Source: Sorangiineae bacterium NIC37A_2
GTDB lineage: Bacteria; Myxococcota_A; Polyangia; Polyangiales; Polyangiaceae
Reading direction: 5' to 3'
Assembly (NCBI GenBank): GCA_002085155.1
Contig: NASX01000018.1
Span: forward strand, 18,097-82,096
Length of the DNA stretch: 64,000 bases
The position numbers and the translations under genes were made by a program. Below the pieces are notes generated by a model that saw nothing but the letters and a program-made list of their open reading frames with translations, did no database searches and was not told the origin of the DNA. Every line of letters starts with the position of its first letter. The first letter of the stretch is position 1. Positions 44,307 through 52,948 of the stretch are shown here, piece after piece.

Positions 44307-45473
44307 TTACGCCTGCTGAAAAAGGGTCTGCTCCGCTGGCCGAAGCCACTTGTCGCGATGCAACAGAGCCTGCTCACGCGGCACAAACACCCCGTCTTCG
44401 ACGAGGCCGATCGAAGCGCTCACCGCAGCGCCTGCGAAGCCCGCGAGATGGAAAGTCCCGGAGCTTTGCGCATCAGGCGCCCCGAGATGGAGCGGGATCC
44501 TCGCCTCTTCAGCGGTCGGTCGACCGGCGCGACCGTGGAAAGCGAAGAGCACGATCGTCGCCGTCGAAGCTCCCTTTTCGCCTACCGGCCACGACCAGGC
44601 GACGACGAGCTCCGAGCCACTCACGCTCAGGCGAATTTCAGGACGCACGGCTGCTATGGCCTGCGCCTCGGGCTCCGAGGGCACCGCTTGGGGCGCAGGC
44701 TCGGCAAGAGCTTCCGGCGCGCCCTCGACCGGCTTCACCTCTGGCACGATAGGCGCAGGCTCGGCAAGAGCTTCCGGCGCGCCCTCGATCGGCTTCACCT
44801 CTGGCACGATAGGCGCAGGCTCCGCCACGTCTTCGGCCTCGATAGGCTGCTCCTGGGGCTCGACTCGGGGAACCGCGACCGCTTCTCGCGCCTCCTTGGG
44901 CTCCGAGGGCGAAGCCTCTGCTTCGGCGACAGGAGCCGGAGAAGCTTGGACCGGTGGTGGGTCACCGGTTCGAATCTCCTCGCCAGTGGTCTCGAGGACC
45001 TGCTTTTCGGGCTCTCCGCGGAGCGCGAGCCCTGGCTCCTGCAGCTCCTGCTCGCGGCGCAAGCGCTCGCGCAGCCTCTGAGCCTCGAGGTGATCGGGCT
45101 CGGCCTCGAGCACCCGTTCGACCATCGCGAGAGCTCGGTCCGGGTGCCCCTGGGCGGCGTAGATCTCGGCGAGCGTAACGGTCGCGACCGGCGGTCCCCC
45201 GGACACTTGGGCGCTCAAGGTTTGTGTGCCGCGAATGAGGGCTGCCGCCTCCGGCATCTTGAGGCCGGTCTCCATCATGCTGGCGAGCATCGAGCGCGCA
45301 ATGCCGAAGAAGCCCCGCGCCACATCGGCTTCGCCGCCGGTCTTGGTGCGCCGCAAGATCTCGTCGCGTAGCTCAGGCCGCGTCAGACGATCCGCGCGCT
45401 CAACGCCAAGGCTTGCGGCGCGAGCCACGAGCTCCGCACGGGACATGGAGAGGAGAACGTCGGGCCCAACCAT
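44307..45473 (-). CDS. SAP/Rho-N-like and TPR protein with a Pro/Glu repeat linker
   Basis: The 388-residue protein starts with a SAP or Rho-N-like helical motif (MSRAELVARAASLGV ... TRPELRDEILRRT, about 9-43). A TPR-like unit follows (TLAEIYAAQGHPDRALAMVERVL). Then comes a ~130-residue disordered region rich in Pro, Glu, Ala and Val containing a duplicated 20-residue repeat, and finally a beta-rich C-terminal domain (IRLSVSGSELVVAWSW ...). It may be a nucleic-acid- or protein-binding adaptor, but no family name is certain. Dabb follows it closely. Confidence 0.65.
   Translation of the reverse strand: MVGPDVLLSMSRAELVARAASLGVERADRLTRPELRDEILRRTKTGGEADVARGFFGIARSMLASMMETGLKMPEAAALIRGTQTLSAQVSGGPPVATVTLAEIYAAQGHPDRALAMVERVLEAEPDHLEAQRLRERLRREQELQEPGLALRGEPEKQVLETTGEEIRTGDPPPVQASPAPVAEAEASPSEPKEAREAVAVPRVEPQEQPIEAEDVAEPAPIVPEVKPIEGAPEALAEPAPIVPEVKPVEGAPEALAEPAPQAVPSEPEAQAIAAVRPEIRLSVSGSELVVAWSWPVGEKGASTATIVLFAFHGRAGRPTAEEARIPLHLGAPDAQSSGTFHLAGFAGAAVSASIGLVEDGVFVPREQALLHRDKWLRPAEQTLFQQA
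44692..44822. repeat. 60-bp tandem repeat inside the TPR/repeat gene
   Basis: A 60-bp unit is repeated about 2.2 times; the two full copies differ at only one base (C at 44729, T at 44789). It encodes the PAPIVPEVKP(I/V)EGAPEALAE repeat, so the reading frame is kept. The near identity suggests recent duplication. Confidence 0.9.
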
Positions 45474-45512
45474 TGGTGTCGGCGGGGATTCACGCCTTTT
45501 CCTCGCCCCAGG

Positions 45513-46412
45513 TCAAGGCGACTGCAGCCGGGCCCGCGCCGCCGCGATGTCACGCTGGATCTGGGCAACCAGCTCGTCTTTCGATGAAAACTTCAGCTGA
45601 CCGCGCAGGTACGCGACAAACTCGACCCGAACCACTTGATCGTAGAGATCGCCCTCAAAATCGAGAAGGTGGACTTCGACGGAGCGAGGCCGGTCGAAGG
45701 TCGGCCGGGGCCCTAGGTTCAGGACCCCTTGGGCCCGCTCCCCGCTCGGAAGCACAACCCAAACCGCGTAGACACCGTCGGCTGGCAGCAAGTGAACGAT
45801 TTCGCCCAGGTTCGCCGTCTTCACTCCGAGCGCCGCCCCGCGTCCGTCCCCCCGGATGACTCGACCCGAAATGCCAAAGGTGCGCCCGAGCAATGAGCTC
45901 GCGGCGGCCACGTCGGCGCGTTTGAGAGCGTCGCGGACCCGCGTGCTCGAAAAGGGGCCTTGCTCGTCGCCGAACAGTGGAACCGCCTGGGCATGGAATC
46001 CAAGCTCCGCCCCGAGCGCCCGCAGCGTCTCGAAGTCTCCCGCCCGACCCGCGCCAAATCTGAAGTTCTCTCCCACGAGAACGGCTCGCGCCGAGAGCTC
46101 CTGCACCAAGATCTGCTCGGCGAATGCGCGCGGGGAAAGGCGAGACAGCTCCTTCGTGAAAGGAAATGCCCGGACCACCACGGAGGGAAACGCCTGCCCG
46201 ATCAAGGCGATCTTCTCATCGAGAGTCGTCAGAATCTCGGGCGCCGCGCCGGTCAACACGACGCGCGGATGCGGCTCAAAGGTGAAGAGCACCGGCTCGA
46301 GCCCACTCGACTCGGCCAGGCCGACCGCAAAGGCGAGGACGGCCTGGTGACCGCGGTGAACTCCGTCGAAATTCCCGACGACGACGAGCGTTTCCTTGGA
46401 TCCGGCGGGCAT
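45513..46412 (-). CDS. ribF: Bifunctional riboflavin kinase/FMN adenylyltransferase
   Basis: Makes FMN from riboflavin and then FAD. The N-terminal nucleotidyltransferase has GNFDGVHRGHQAV and VLVGENFRFGAGRAG with SSTRVRDAL; the C-terminal kinase starts near GRTFGISGRVIRGDGRG. Length 299 is typical. In the kinase motif the family GxPTAN reads GVKTANL, with Lys replacing Pro; the Thr-Ala-Asn core is kept. It is divergent from holA with 49 bp between. Confidence 0.93.
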   Translation of the reverse strand: MPAGSKETLVVVGNFDGVHRGHQAVLAFAVGLAESSGLEPVLFTFEPHPRVVLTGAAPEILTTLDEKIALIGQAFPSVVVRAFPFTKELSRLSPRAFAEQILVQELSARAVLVGENFRFGAGRAGDFETLRALGAELGFHAQAVPLFGDEQGPFSSTRVRDALKRADVAAASSLLGRTFGISGRVIRGDGRGAALGVKTANLGEIVHLLPADGVYAVWVVLPSGERAQGVLNLGPRPTFDRPRSVEVHLLDFEGDLYDQVVRVEFVAYLRGQLKFSSKDELVAQIQRDIAAARARLQSP

Positions 46413-46461
46413 GACAGGGGCGGGCCTTCATCGAGGCGCCTGCCCTTGGTAGACCACAGGA

Positions 46462-47502
46462 ATGACCCCAGCGGAAGCAATTGCGGCGATTCGACGCGGA
46501 GAGCTGCCGAAGGTCCTGCTCGTCGCGGGGACCGAATCGCTGCTTTCGTCGGAGGTCGTCCAGGCCGCACGCACCGCGTGCCTGGTCGGGGGCTTCGCTG
46601 GCATGAACGATGACACGTTTCAGGCGGGGTCGACGCGCGTCGAAGAGGTCCTGGGCCTCGCGCGCACGATGCCGATGATGGCCAAACATCGTTTCATCCT
46701 GGTGCGTGACCTCGAACGCTGGGAGGAGAAAGAGAGCAAGGCCAAGAGCGACTCGAAGAAGTCGAACGTCCCCGCCTTGGACCAGCTCGTCGATTACGCC
46801 GAAGCGCCGTCTCCGGAGACGTGCCTCGTGCTCCTCGCTCCGAACCTGGACAAACGGCGACGTCTGTTTGCCGCTGCCAAGAAGGGCGATTGGCTCGTGA
46901 GCTGCGACACACCAAGTCGCGCCGAGCTCCCGAGCTTCATCGTGGATCGAGCCAAGGCCCGGGGCGTCGCTATCGACCGAGAGGTCGCGGACCTGATCGC
47001 AGAGCTCTCGGGCCCTGAGCTGGCTCCGATCGCCGATGCGGTGGAGCGGCTCTGTTTGTACGTAGGCGAGCGCAAGAAGATCGAAGAAGAGGACGTGGAC
47101 ACCTGCGTCGTTCGCATCCGCTCAGCGTCGGTCTGGGAGCTGGTGACCGCCGTCGGCCGCCGCGATCTGAAAAAGGCGCTCCAGATCCTGGAGGACGTCT
47201 TCGAACCTCAAGATCGCGGTCTTCCTCTCATCGGCATCTTGGGCTTCGCGACCCGCCAGCTCATCAAGTTCTCCGCTGCCAGGCGAGCGAACCTGAGTCC
47301 ACCCGACGCCGCCAAAGCGGCAGGCGCTCCTCCTTTCAAAGCACGCGACCTTGAAGCGCAGCTCCGCGGACTCTCTCCGAGCATGCTGGGAAACTGGCTC
47401 GTCTACCTCGGCCGAGCAGACCTCGAGCTCAAGGGTGGCTCTCGCCGCGACCCCAAAGCCACCATCACCCAAATGATCATCGATCTTTGCCAAGCCGAAT
47501 GA
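46462..47502 (+). CDS. holA: DNA polymerase III subunit delta
   Basis: The clamp-loader subunit that opens the beta clamp. The 346-residue protein shows the HolA layout: LPKVLLVAGTESLLSSEVVQ, then FQAGSTRVEEVLGLARTMPM and the helical collar domain with SVWELVTAVGRRDLKKALQIL. It overlaps the ketosynthase gene by four bases (ATGA). Confidence 0.92.
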   Translation: MTPAEAIAAIRRGELPKVLLVAGTESLLSSEVVQAARTACLVGGFAGMNDDTFQAGSTRVEEVLGLARTMPMMAKHRFILVRDLERWEEKESKAKSDSKKSNVPALDQLVDYAEAPSPETCLVLLAPNLDKRRRLFAAAKKGDWLVSCDTPSRAELPSFIVDRAKARGVAIDREVADLIAELSGPELAPIADAVERLCLYVGERKKIEEEDVDTCVVRIRSASVWELVTAVGRRDLKKALQILEDVFEPQDRGLPLIGILGFATRQLIKFSAARRANLSPPDAAKAAGAPPFKARDLEAQLRGLSPSMLGNWLVYLGRADLELKGGSRRDPKATITQMIIDLCQAE

Positions 47503-49364
47503 ACCGCCTGCCCGCCTGCGCCATCAGCGCGTGGTCCGCTTGTTTCGAGGGAGGCGCCTCCTTCGGACCTGATTCGGCCCCCCCGCTTCGTCCCGCCTCT
47601 TTCCGGCCGCCATCCAATCGCGCCGTCGAGCTCCTCCAGAAGGCGCTCTTGCCCATTCAAAGCACCCTCTGTGAGCGGCTCAGGCGCTATGAGCCGAGCC
47701 GCGTCGGCGTGTTCCTCGGAAGCTCCACAGGCGGCATCGAGCGCACCGAACGCTTCTATCTCGACAAGAATGCCGACGGGAAAATCCCCGAGACCTATTC
47801 CTTTGAGATGTCACACTCCCACTATTCGCTCATCGAAGAGATGAACCAAGATCTGGGAGTCAAAGGGCCGAGCTACGTGGTGTCGACGGCCTGCTCCTCG
47901 AGCGCAAAGGCCATCGCCGTAGGACAACGTTGGCTCGCCCTCGGGCTCATCGACGCGGCCATCGTGGGCGGAGCCGACTCGAGAAGCGAGCTCACTCGCC
48001 TCGGCTTCTCAGGGCTGAACTTGATCGATCCGATCGCCTGTCGCCCCTTCGACGCCGAGCGGAGGGGGCTCGTGCTCGGCGAGGGAGCCGCGCTCCTTTT
48101 GCTGGAGCGGAGCGAAGATAGCGGTCCCTCTCGAGTCTTTCTCCGGGCTGTGGGCGAAAGCAACGACGCCTACGACCTGACAGCGCCGGAACCAGAAGGA
48201 CGCGGCGCGGAGCTCGCGATGCGGCGCGCCCTCGAAATCGGCGGCCTCTCGCCTGCGGACATCGACTACATCAACGCCCACGGCACGGCCACCAAGCAGA
48301 ACGACCTGGCCGAGACCAAAGCCATCGCCCGCGTGTTTCCTTTTGTGCCCTCGTTCTCTTCAACGAAGAGCACCACAGCTCACCTGCTCGGCACCGCCGG
48401 CGCCCTCGAAGCGGTCCTCTGCACCCAAGCGCTCACAGATCAACACGCCCCACCAAACCGAGTCCCCACGACCGTAGACACGAGCCTCGCCTGCCAACCG
48501 GACACGAGCCCTGAGCCGAAACCTCTCCGCTTTGTGCTCTCCAACTCGTTCGCTTTCGGCGGCTCGAACGCGAGTGTGCTGCTCGGGCGAGAGCCAGACC
48601 CTGAAGCCCCCAACCTCCCCGCTCGCCGCCTCTACTTGACGAACGCGAGCTTCTCTATCGGCACTCCCGACAAGTCCGAATCCTCCATCCTGCCGAGTCG
48701 CCTCCAGGGTCGTTCGAGTCCCTTAATCCGGACTGTCGCCTATCTCTTCCAGCAGCTCGCTCTCGCGGAAGACAAGGACACCCCCGCGCTCATCCTCGGC
48801 TCTGCTTTCGGAGAACTGCAAACCACCCTCGCCTTGCTCACCCAGCTCAAAGAACAAGGCACCGTGAGCCCCATCCGCTTCTCGAGCAGCGTTCACAACG
48901 CTTCAATTGGCCTCCTCACACAGCTTACGGGCAATCGGGGCTACGCCACCGCGCTCGCCGCCGGTGCGAGCACCGTCGCGATGGCCCTCGCCGAAGCCAT
49001 GGTCTTTTTGCGATGTCACGGAGGCAGCGCTCTCGTACTGTGCGCGGACGAAGAAGGCCCCACGACCTTGCTCTCGGGAGATACTTTCCCCGCCTGCGGC
49101 GTCGGGTTCCGCATCGTCGCCTCGGGCGATCCTCCTGAGGGCGCCTGGGCCGAACTCGAGGAGCTCCGCCCGGCAGCGGCGGCCCAATCCCCCCAGGTTC
49201 CCCACGAACTCGCCCAGCTCACAAAGCCCGAGGAGGGTCCCCTTCAGGTCGCGCCGGCGGCTTTTGGGCTCTGCCTCGCCCACGCACTCCTCAAAGGGGG
49301 CAGTCCCGCGGCCGAGTCCGCGATCGGTCCCGGCCACGTGCTCGCCCTCAAAGCGCTCGCTTGA
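47499..49364 (+). CDS. Fused beta-ketoacyl synthase / chain-length-factor-like protein
   Basis: The 621-residue protein starts with a complete ketosynthase (about 1-370) with catalytic Cys132 (STACSSSAKAI), His261 (NAHGTATKQND), Lys290 and His295 (STKSTTAHLLG) and C-terminal FAFGGSNASVLL. A second domain (about 385-610) resembles the smaller ketoacyl-synthase-like PF13723 proteins (beta-ketoacyl synthase chain length factor): it has SSVHNASIGLLTQLTG and no Cys-His-His triad. It may condense and set the length of an acyl or aryl-polyene chain. No acyl carrier protein, ketoreductase or dehydratase gene is adjacent. The start overlaps holA, and it ends two bases before the convergent glmU. Confidence 0.8.
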   Translation: MNRLPACAISAWSACFEGGASFGPDSAPPLRPASFRPPSNRAVELLQKALLPIQSTLCERLRRYEPSRVGVFLGSSTGGIERTERFYLDKNADGKIPETYSFEMSHSHYSLIEEMNQDLGVKGPSYVVSTACSSSAKAIAVGQRWLALGLIDAAIVGGADSRSELTRLGFSGLNLIDPIACRPFDAERRGLVLGEGAALLLLERSEDSGPSRVFLRAVGESNDAYDLTAPEPEGRGAELAMRRALEIGGLSPADIDYINAHGTATKQNDLAETKAIARVFPFVPSFSSTKSTTAHLLGTAGALEAVLCTQALTDQHAPPNRVPTTVDTSLACQPDTSPEPKPLRFVLSNSFAFGGSNASVLLGREPDPEAPNLPARRLYLTNASFSIGTPDKSESSILPSRLQGRSSPLIRTVAYLFQQLALAEDKDTPALILGSAFGELQTTLALLTQLKEQGTVSPIRFSSSVHNASIGLLTQLTGNRGYATALAAGASTVAMALAEAMVFLRCHGGSALVLCADEEGPTTLLSGDTFPACGVGFRIVASGDPPEGAWAELEELRPAAAAQSPQVPHELAQLTKPEEGPLQVAPAAFGLCLAHALLKGGSPAAESAIGPGHVLALKALA

Positions 49365-49366
49365 GC

Positions 49367-50812
49367 TCACTTCGAGGAGGCGGCTTTCGCGTCCTTCTGA
49401 GCCTTCAGTCGGACGCGGAGGGCCTCGGCGTAACCTTCTTTCGTCGTCTGGCGCGAGCGCCCAATCACAAACGCACCATCGGGCACATCTTCTGTGACGG
49501 TCGTGCCCGTCGCGACGTAGACATCGCTCCCGATCTCGACGGGAGCCACCAGCTGACAGTCGCTCCCCACGAAGGTGCGCGCCCCAATCTTGGTCCGACT
49601 CTTCGAAAAGCCGTCGTAGTTGCACACGATCGTGCCGGCCCCGATGTTCGCTCCCGGGCCCACGTCGGCGTCACCGAGATAGGAAAGATGATTGGCTTTG
49701 GCGCGGGCGCCCACTTTTGTCTGCTTCGTCTCGACAAAATTCCCGAGATGCGCCTCTTCGCCGATCTCGCTGCCAGGGCGCACATGAGTAAAGGGCCCCA
49801 GAACGGCTCCGGCTCCGACGCGACTCTTCTCGATGATCGTATAGGGCCGAATCAAGACTCCCTCCCCGACCTCCGCGTCCGTCAGCACCGAGCCCACATC
49901 GACCGTCGACGATGAGCCAATGCGCGTCTTGCCTCGGAGCCGGACCCCATCCTCGATGGTCGCATCAGGTCCGACTTCGACCGTATCGTCGATGAGAGGG
50001 GTGCCTCGGATCGTGATCCCGTCACGAGCTAGCCTCTTGCGAATGCGGTCGTGGAGCAGCGCTTCACAAGCCGCGAGCTCCGCTCGATCGTTGACTCCCA
50101 AGAACGCGCGGGCGTCGCTCACGAGCGCCTCCACTCGAGCCCGCGCCCCGATCTCGGCCACGATGTCCGTCAGGTAATACTCTCCTTGGGCGTTATGGGG
50201 CACGAGCGCGGGCAAAGCGCGCCGGAGCTCACCTGCGCGGCAGGCATACACACCGGCGTTCACTTCGCGAATGGCCCGCTCGCGTTCGTCCTTGAGGTCC
50301 CGATCCTCAGTAATACGCGCCACGCGTCCGTCTTCTTCCCTCACGATCCGCCCGTACCCCCGCGGTTCGTCCACGACGAAGGACAGGAGCCGGAGCGGCG
50401 CGCTCTCCGATGCGCCGAGCAGCGGCTCGAGATCGGCGGCAGTGAGGAGCGGGGTATCCCCCGACAAGATCAGGACCGCCTGTTCATCCGGGACGTCCAA
50501 GTCGCGAAGGCCTGCGGACACAGCGTCCCCCGTCCCGCGCGGGACTTGTTGGATCGCAAACTGAAGACGCGCGCGGTCAAAGTGCCGCGCGAGCTCCTCG
50601 GCGATCGGCTCGTGGGTGTCCGGATTCACGACCAGGACGACCCGAGGCACGCCGAGCGCGAGCGCAGCCTGCACCGGATAATAGACGAGAGGACGCCCGG
50701 CGAGTTGATGCAGGACCTTCGGGGTCTTGCTCTTCATCCGCGTGCCGAAGCCAGCCGCCATCACGATAGCGGCTGCAGGTCGTTCGATCTGCTCCTTTTG
50801 AGTCACTGACAT
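49367..50812 (-). CDS. glmU: Bifunctional GlcNAc-1-phosphate uridyltransferase / glucosamine-1-phosphate acetyltransferase
   Basis: Makes UDP-GlcNAc for peptidoglycan and LPS. The N-terminal pyrophosphorylase shows IVMAAGFGTRMKSKTPKVLH and LSGDTPLLT; the C-terminal left-handed beta-helix has hexapeptide repeats (VGPDATIEDGVRLRG ...) and HLGNFVETKQTKVG and GAGTIVCNYDGF of the acetyltransferase site. Length 481 is slightly long for GlmU (~456). A lytic transglycosylase gene lies 53 bp upstream in the same direction, so both act on cell-wall material. Confidence 0.95.
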   Translation of the reverse strand: MSVTQKEQIERPAAAIVMAAGFGTRMKSKTPKVLHQLAGRPLVYYPVQAALALGVPRVVLVVNPDTHEPIAEELARHFDRARLQFAIQQVPRGTGDAVSAGLRDLDVPDEQAVLILSGDTPLLTAADLEPLLGASESAPLRLLSFVVDEPRGYGRIVREEDGRVARITEDRDLKDERERAIREVNAGVYACRAGELRRALPALVPHNAQGEYYLTDIVAEIGARARVEALVSDARAFLGVNDRAELAACEALLHDRIRKRLARDGITIRGTPLIDDTVEVGPDATIEDGVRLRGKTRIGSSSTVDVGSVLTDAEVGEGVLIRPYTIIEKSRVGAGAVLGPFTHVRPGSEIGEEAHLGNFVETKQTKVGARAKANHLSYLGDADVGPGANIGAGTIVCNYDGFSKSRTKIGARTFVGSDCQLVAPVEIGSDVYVATGTTVTEDVPDGAFVIGRSRQTTKEGYAEALRVRLKAQKDAKAASSK

Positions 50813-50865
50813 CTGGGGCGTTGTCTCCGAGAGAAGGGAAGGCGCACGCGCGGCCTATCGCGCAC

Positions 50866-52824
50866 TTAGGGCAAGAGCTCCGGGCGAACTGGGGCGAGCT
50901 CGGGCAGCATGGCCGCCGCGCCTGAGTTCGGCGCGGACTCGTCCTTGAGTTGGGTGTAGACGATGATGGTCTCCCCGACCGCGAGTGGAGTGCTCTGAGA
51001 GCGGTGATTGATGCGCTCCATGGAGCCAGGCGTGACGCCATAGCGCCGACCGATACTCGCTAGGGTGTCGCCCTTTTTGGCGGTCACCTCGATCCGCCGA
51101 TAGCCGCGGAGAGCCTCGAAGTGCTCATGAAATTCGGGACTACCTCCGAGCAGCACGGGCCCGGGCTGACGGATGACGCGGATCGCCGAGAGGTCGCGCT
51201 CCGCCGGGACCAGCGCCTGTAAGATCATACCCGCGCGGAGCCGCGCTTTCACGTCCAGCGCATTGTCCCAGGCAAGCCGGCTCGCAGAGAGCCCAAGCTC
51301 AGACGCGATCTCCTCGAGAACATCCCCCGCCTGCACTTCGTAATAAACGAGCTTTTGAGAAGGTCCCGGCAGGAGCTTCTTCGGGACGACAATGGTCGGC
51401 GGCAAGCTCTCTGCCCGCTGTTTTCTGGCCCGCTCCGGCAGGAGGATGACAGTGCCGGGCTCGATGCGCTCACCAGCACCGAAGCGGTTCAAGCTGAGGA
51501 CGTCGCTCTCCTTGACCTCATATTCCGCCGCGAGAGAAGCGATGTTCTCGCCGTACCGCAAGACAACTGTTCGGTAGTTTCGCGTCTTCGGCAGCCGCGC
51601 AAGGATAGCGCTCCCCTTTCCTCGCGGAACCCGCACTTGACCTTTCGAGGAAGGTGCGATCCGATCACGGATCAGCATAGGATTCAGGGCGCGCAGCTCA
51701 TCGAGGGAGATCGAGGCGAGCTGAGCGATCTCCGAGAGCGGCGTACCGGGTTCGACGCTGATCGTATCGAAGGCGATCGGCAGGTCCGGGGTGACCCGAT
51801 CGAGGCCGAAGGCCGAGCGATTGTTCATGACGATCGCGAGCGCGAAAATCTTCGGAACGTAAAGGGCCGTTTCCCAAGGAATGCCGCTCTCTAGGCGCGA
51901 CAAGACCCAGTAGCTATTTGTGTTGTACTTGGTGAGCGAGCGCGAGAGCCCCGCATAGCCCATGTTGTACGCGGCCATGCACAGCTCCCAGTTCCCGAAC
52001 CGCTGATAGAGGTCCGAGAGGAACCGGATCGCCGCACGAGTGCTCGCGATCGGATCGCGCCGCTCGTCGACCCATGCGTCCACAGTCAGCCCATAAAGGC
52101 GCCCCGACTCCGGCAAAAACTGCCACAGCCCCACCGCGCCAGCGGGCGATTTCACGAGCGGGTCGTGGCCGCTCTCGATGAGCGAGAGCCAAACCAGGTC
52201 GCTCGGAAGCGAAGCGCGACGCAGCTCAGCTTGGATCGCTGGCACGAAGCGTCCGCTCCGCCGCGCCCAGATAGCCGCGATGGCGCGCCCCCGCGGACTG
52301 TCCCGATAGAACTTGAGGTAAGTGACGACCCGGCTGTCGAAGCGCACCGGAAGGTCCGGCAGCGTCAAGCTGCGCAGCCAATCGATCTCCGCTTGATCGA
52401 GACCAGGCTCGGGCGTCCCTAAGGGAGTGAAGAGGCCGGGCAGCCCGAATATGGTCTCCTTTCCTTCGTTCGGAGCCGGAATGTCCCAGGAGAACCCAGC
52501 CGAGATGCCAGGGAGCCGTTCGGGAAAGAGGGCTTGCTCGGCGCGCCGAAGGGCCCTGAGCGTCAGCTCTTCCTCGGGGAGAGGCGCCTCCCGGATCGAA
52601 TTGCGGGCGCGCTGGTTCTCGGGGGCGCGGGGCGCACCGCTCGGAAGCGTCGCCGCGGGCGTCTTCGGCTTCTTTCCTTGGGCATGGCTGGCCGCCGGAA
52701 TCGACTCCGGGCCCATTTCGAGGGCCAAGAGGTCCGCCTCGGTGGGGACCTTTTCTTCGGCGGCGATGGCCGAAAATCCGAAGAAAAACAGGCCAATGAA
52801 CGCGGCCGAGGTGGCGCGGCGCAT
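50866..52824 (-). CDS. Lytic transglycosylase with LysM domains (MltD-like)
   Basis: The 652-residue protein has a signal peptide (FFFGFSAIAA), a disordered region, an SLT domain (about 195-345) and a series of LysM domains to the C-terminus. The SLT shows LSLIESGHDPLVKSPAGAVG with Glu217 as the acid, and AAYNMGYAGL. Four LysM-like segments are visible (near LSEIAQLASISLDELR, NIASLAAEYEVKESDVL, VLEEIASELGLSASRL, TLASIGRRYGVTPGS). It cleaves glycan strands with 1,6-anhydro product. ATG 52824 is preferred over an in-frame start at 52962, which would put the signal peptide inside the protein. Confidence 0.92.
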   Translation of the reverse strand: MRRATSAAFIGLFFFGFSAIAAEEKVPTEADLLALEMGPESIPAASHAQGKKPKTPAATLPSGAPRAPENQRARNSIREAPLPEEELTLRALRRAEQALFPERLPGISAGFSWDIPAPNEGKETIFGLPGLFTPLGTPEPGLDQAEIDWLRSLTLPDLPVRFDSRVVTYLKFYRDSPRGRAIAAIWARRSGRFVPAIQAELRRASLPSDLVWLSLIESGHDPLVKSPAGAVGLWQFLPESGRLYGLTVDAWVDERRDPIASTRAAIRFLSDLYQRFGNWELCMAAYNMGYAGLSRSLTKYNTNSYWVLSRLESGIPWETALYVPKIFALAIVMNNRSAFGLDRVTPDLPIAFDTISVEPGTPLSEIAQLASISLDELRALNPMLIRDRIAPSSKGQVRVPRGKGSAILARLPKTRNYRTVVLRYGENIASLAAEYEVKESDVLSLNRFGAGERIEPGTVILLPERARKQRAESLPPTIVVPKKLLPGPSQKLVYYEVQAGDVLEEIASELGLSASRLAWDNALDVKARLRAGMILQALVPAERDLSAIRVIRQPGPVLLGGSPEFHEHFEALRGYRRIEVTAKKGDTLASIGRRYGVTPGSMERINHRSQSTPLAVGETIIVYTQLKDESAPNSGAAAMLPELAPVRPELLP

Positions 52825-52948
52825 TGGCGAGAAGGACCGGAGACGATAGGACACCCGAGTCTGTCCTATCGGCCCAGGGGCCGCGGCGTCAAATTCCCGG
52901 GCGAGCGCCCCCGAAGGGGCGCTCAGGACCGACAAGCGCGCCGCCGCG

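Noticed and set aside
44960..44985. tRNA-like T-arm sequence GGTTCGAATC
   Set aside because: No acceptor, D-arm or anticodon stem could be paired around it and it lies inside a protein gene.
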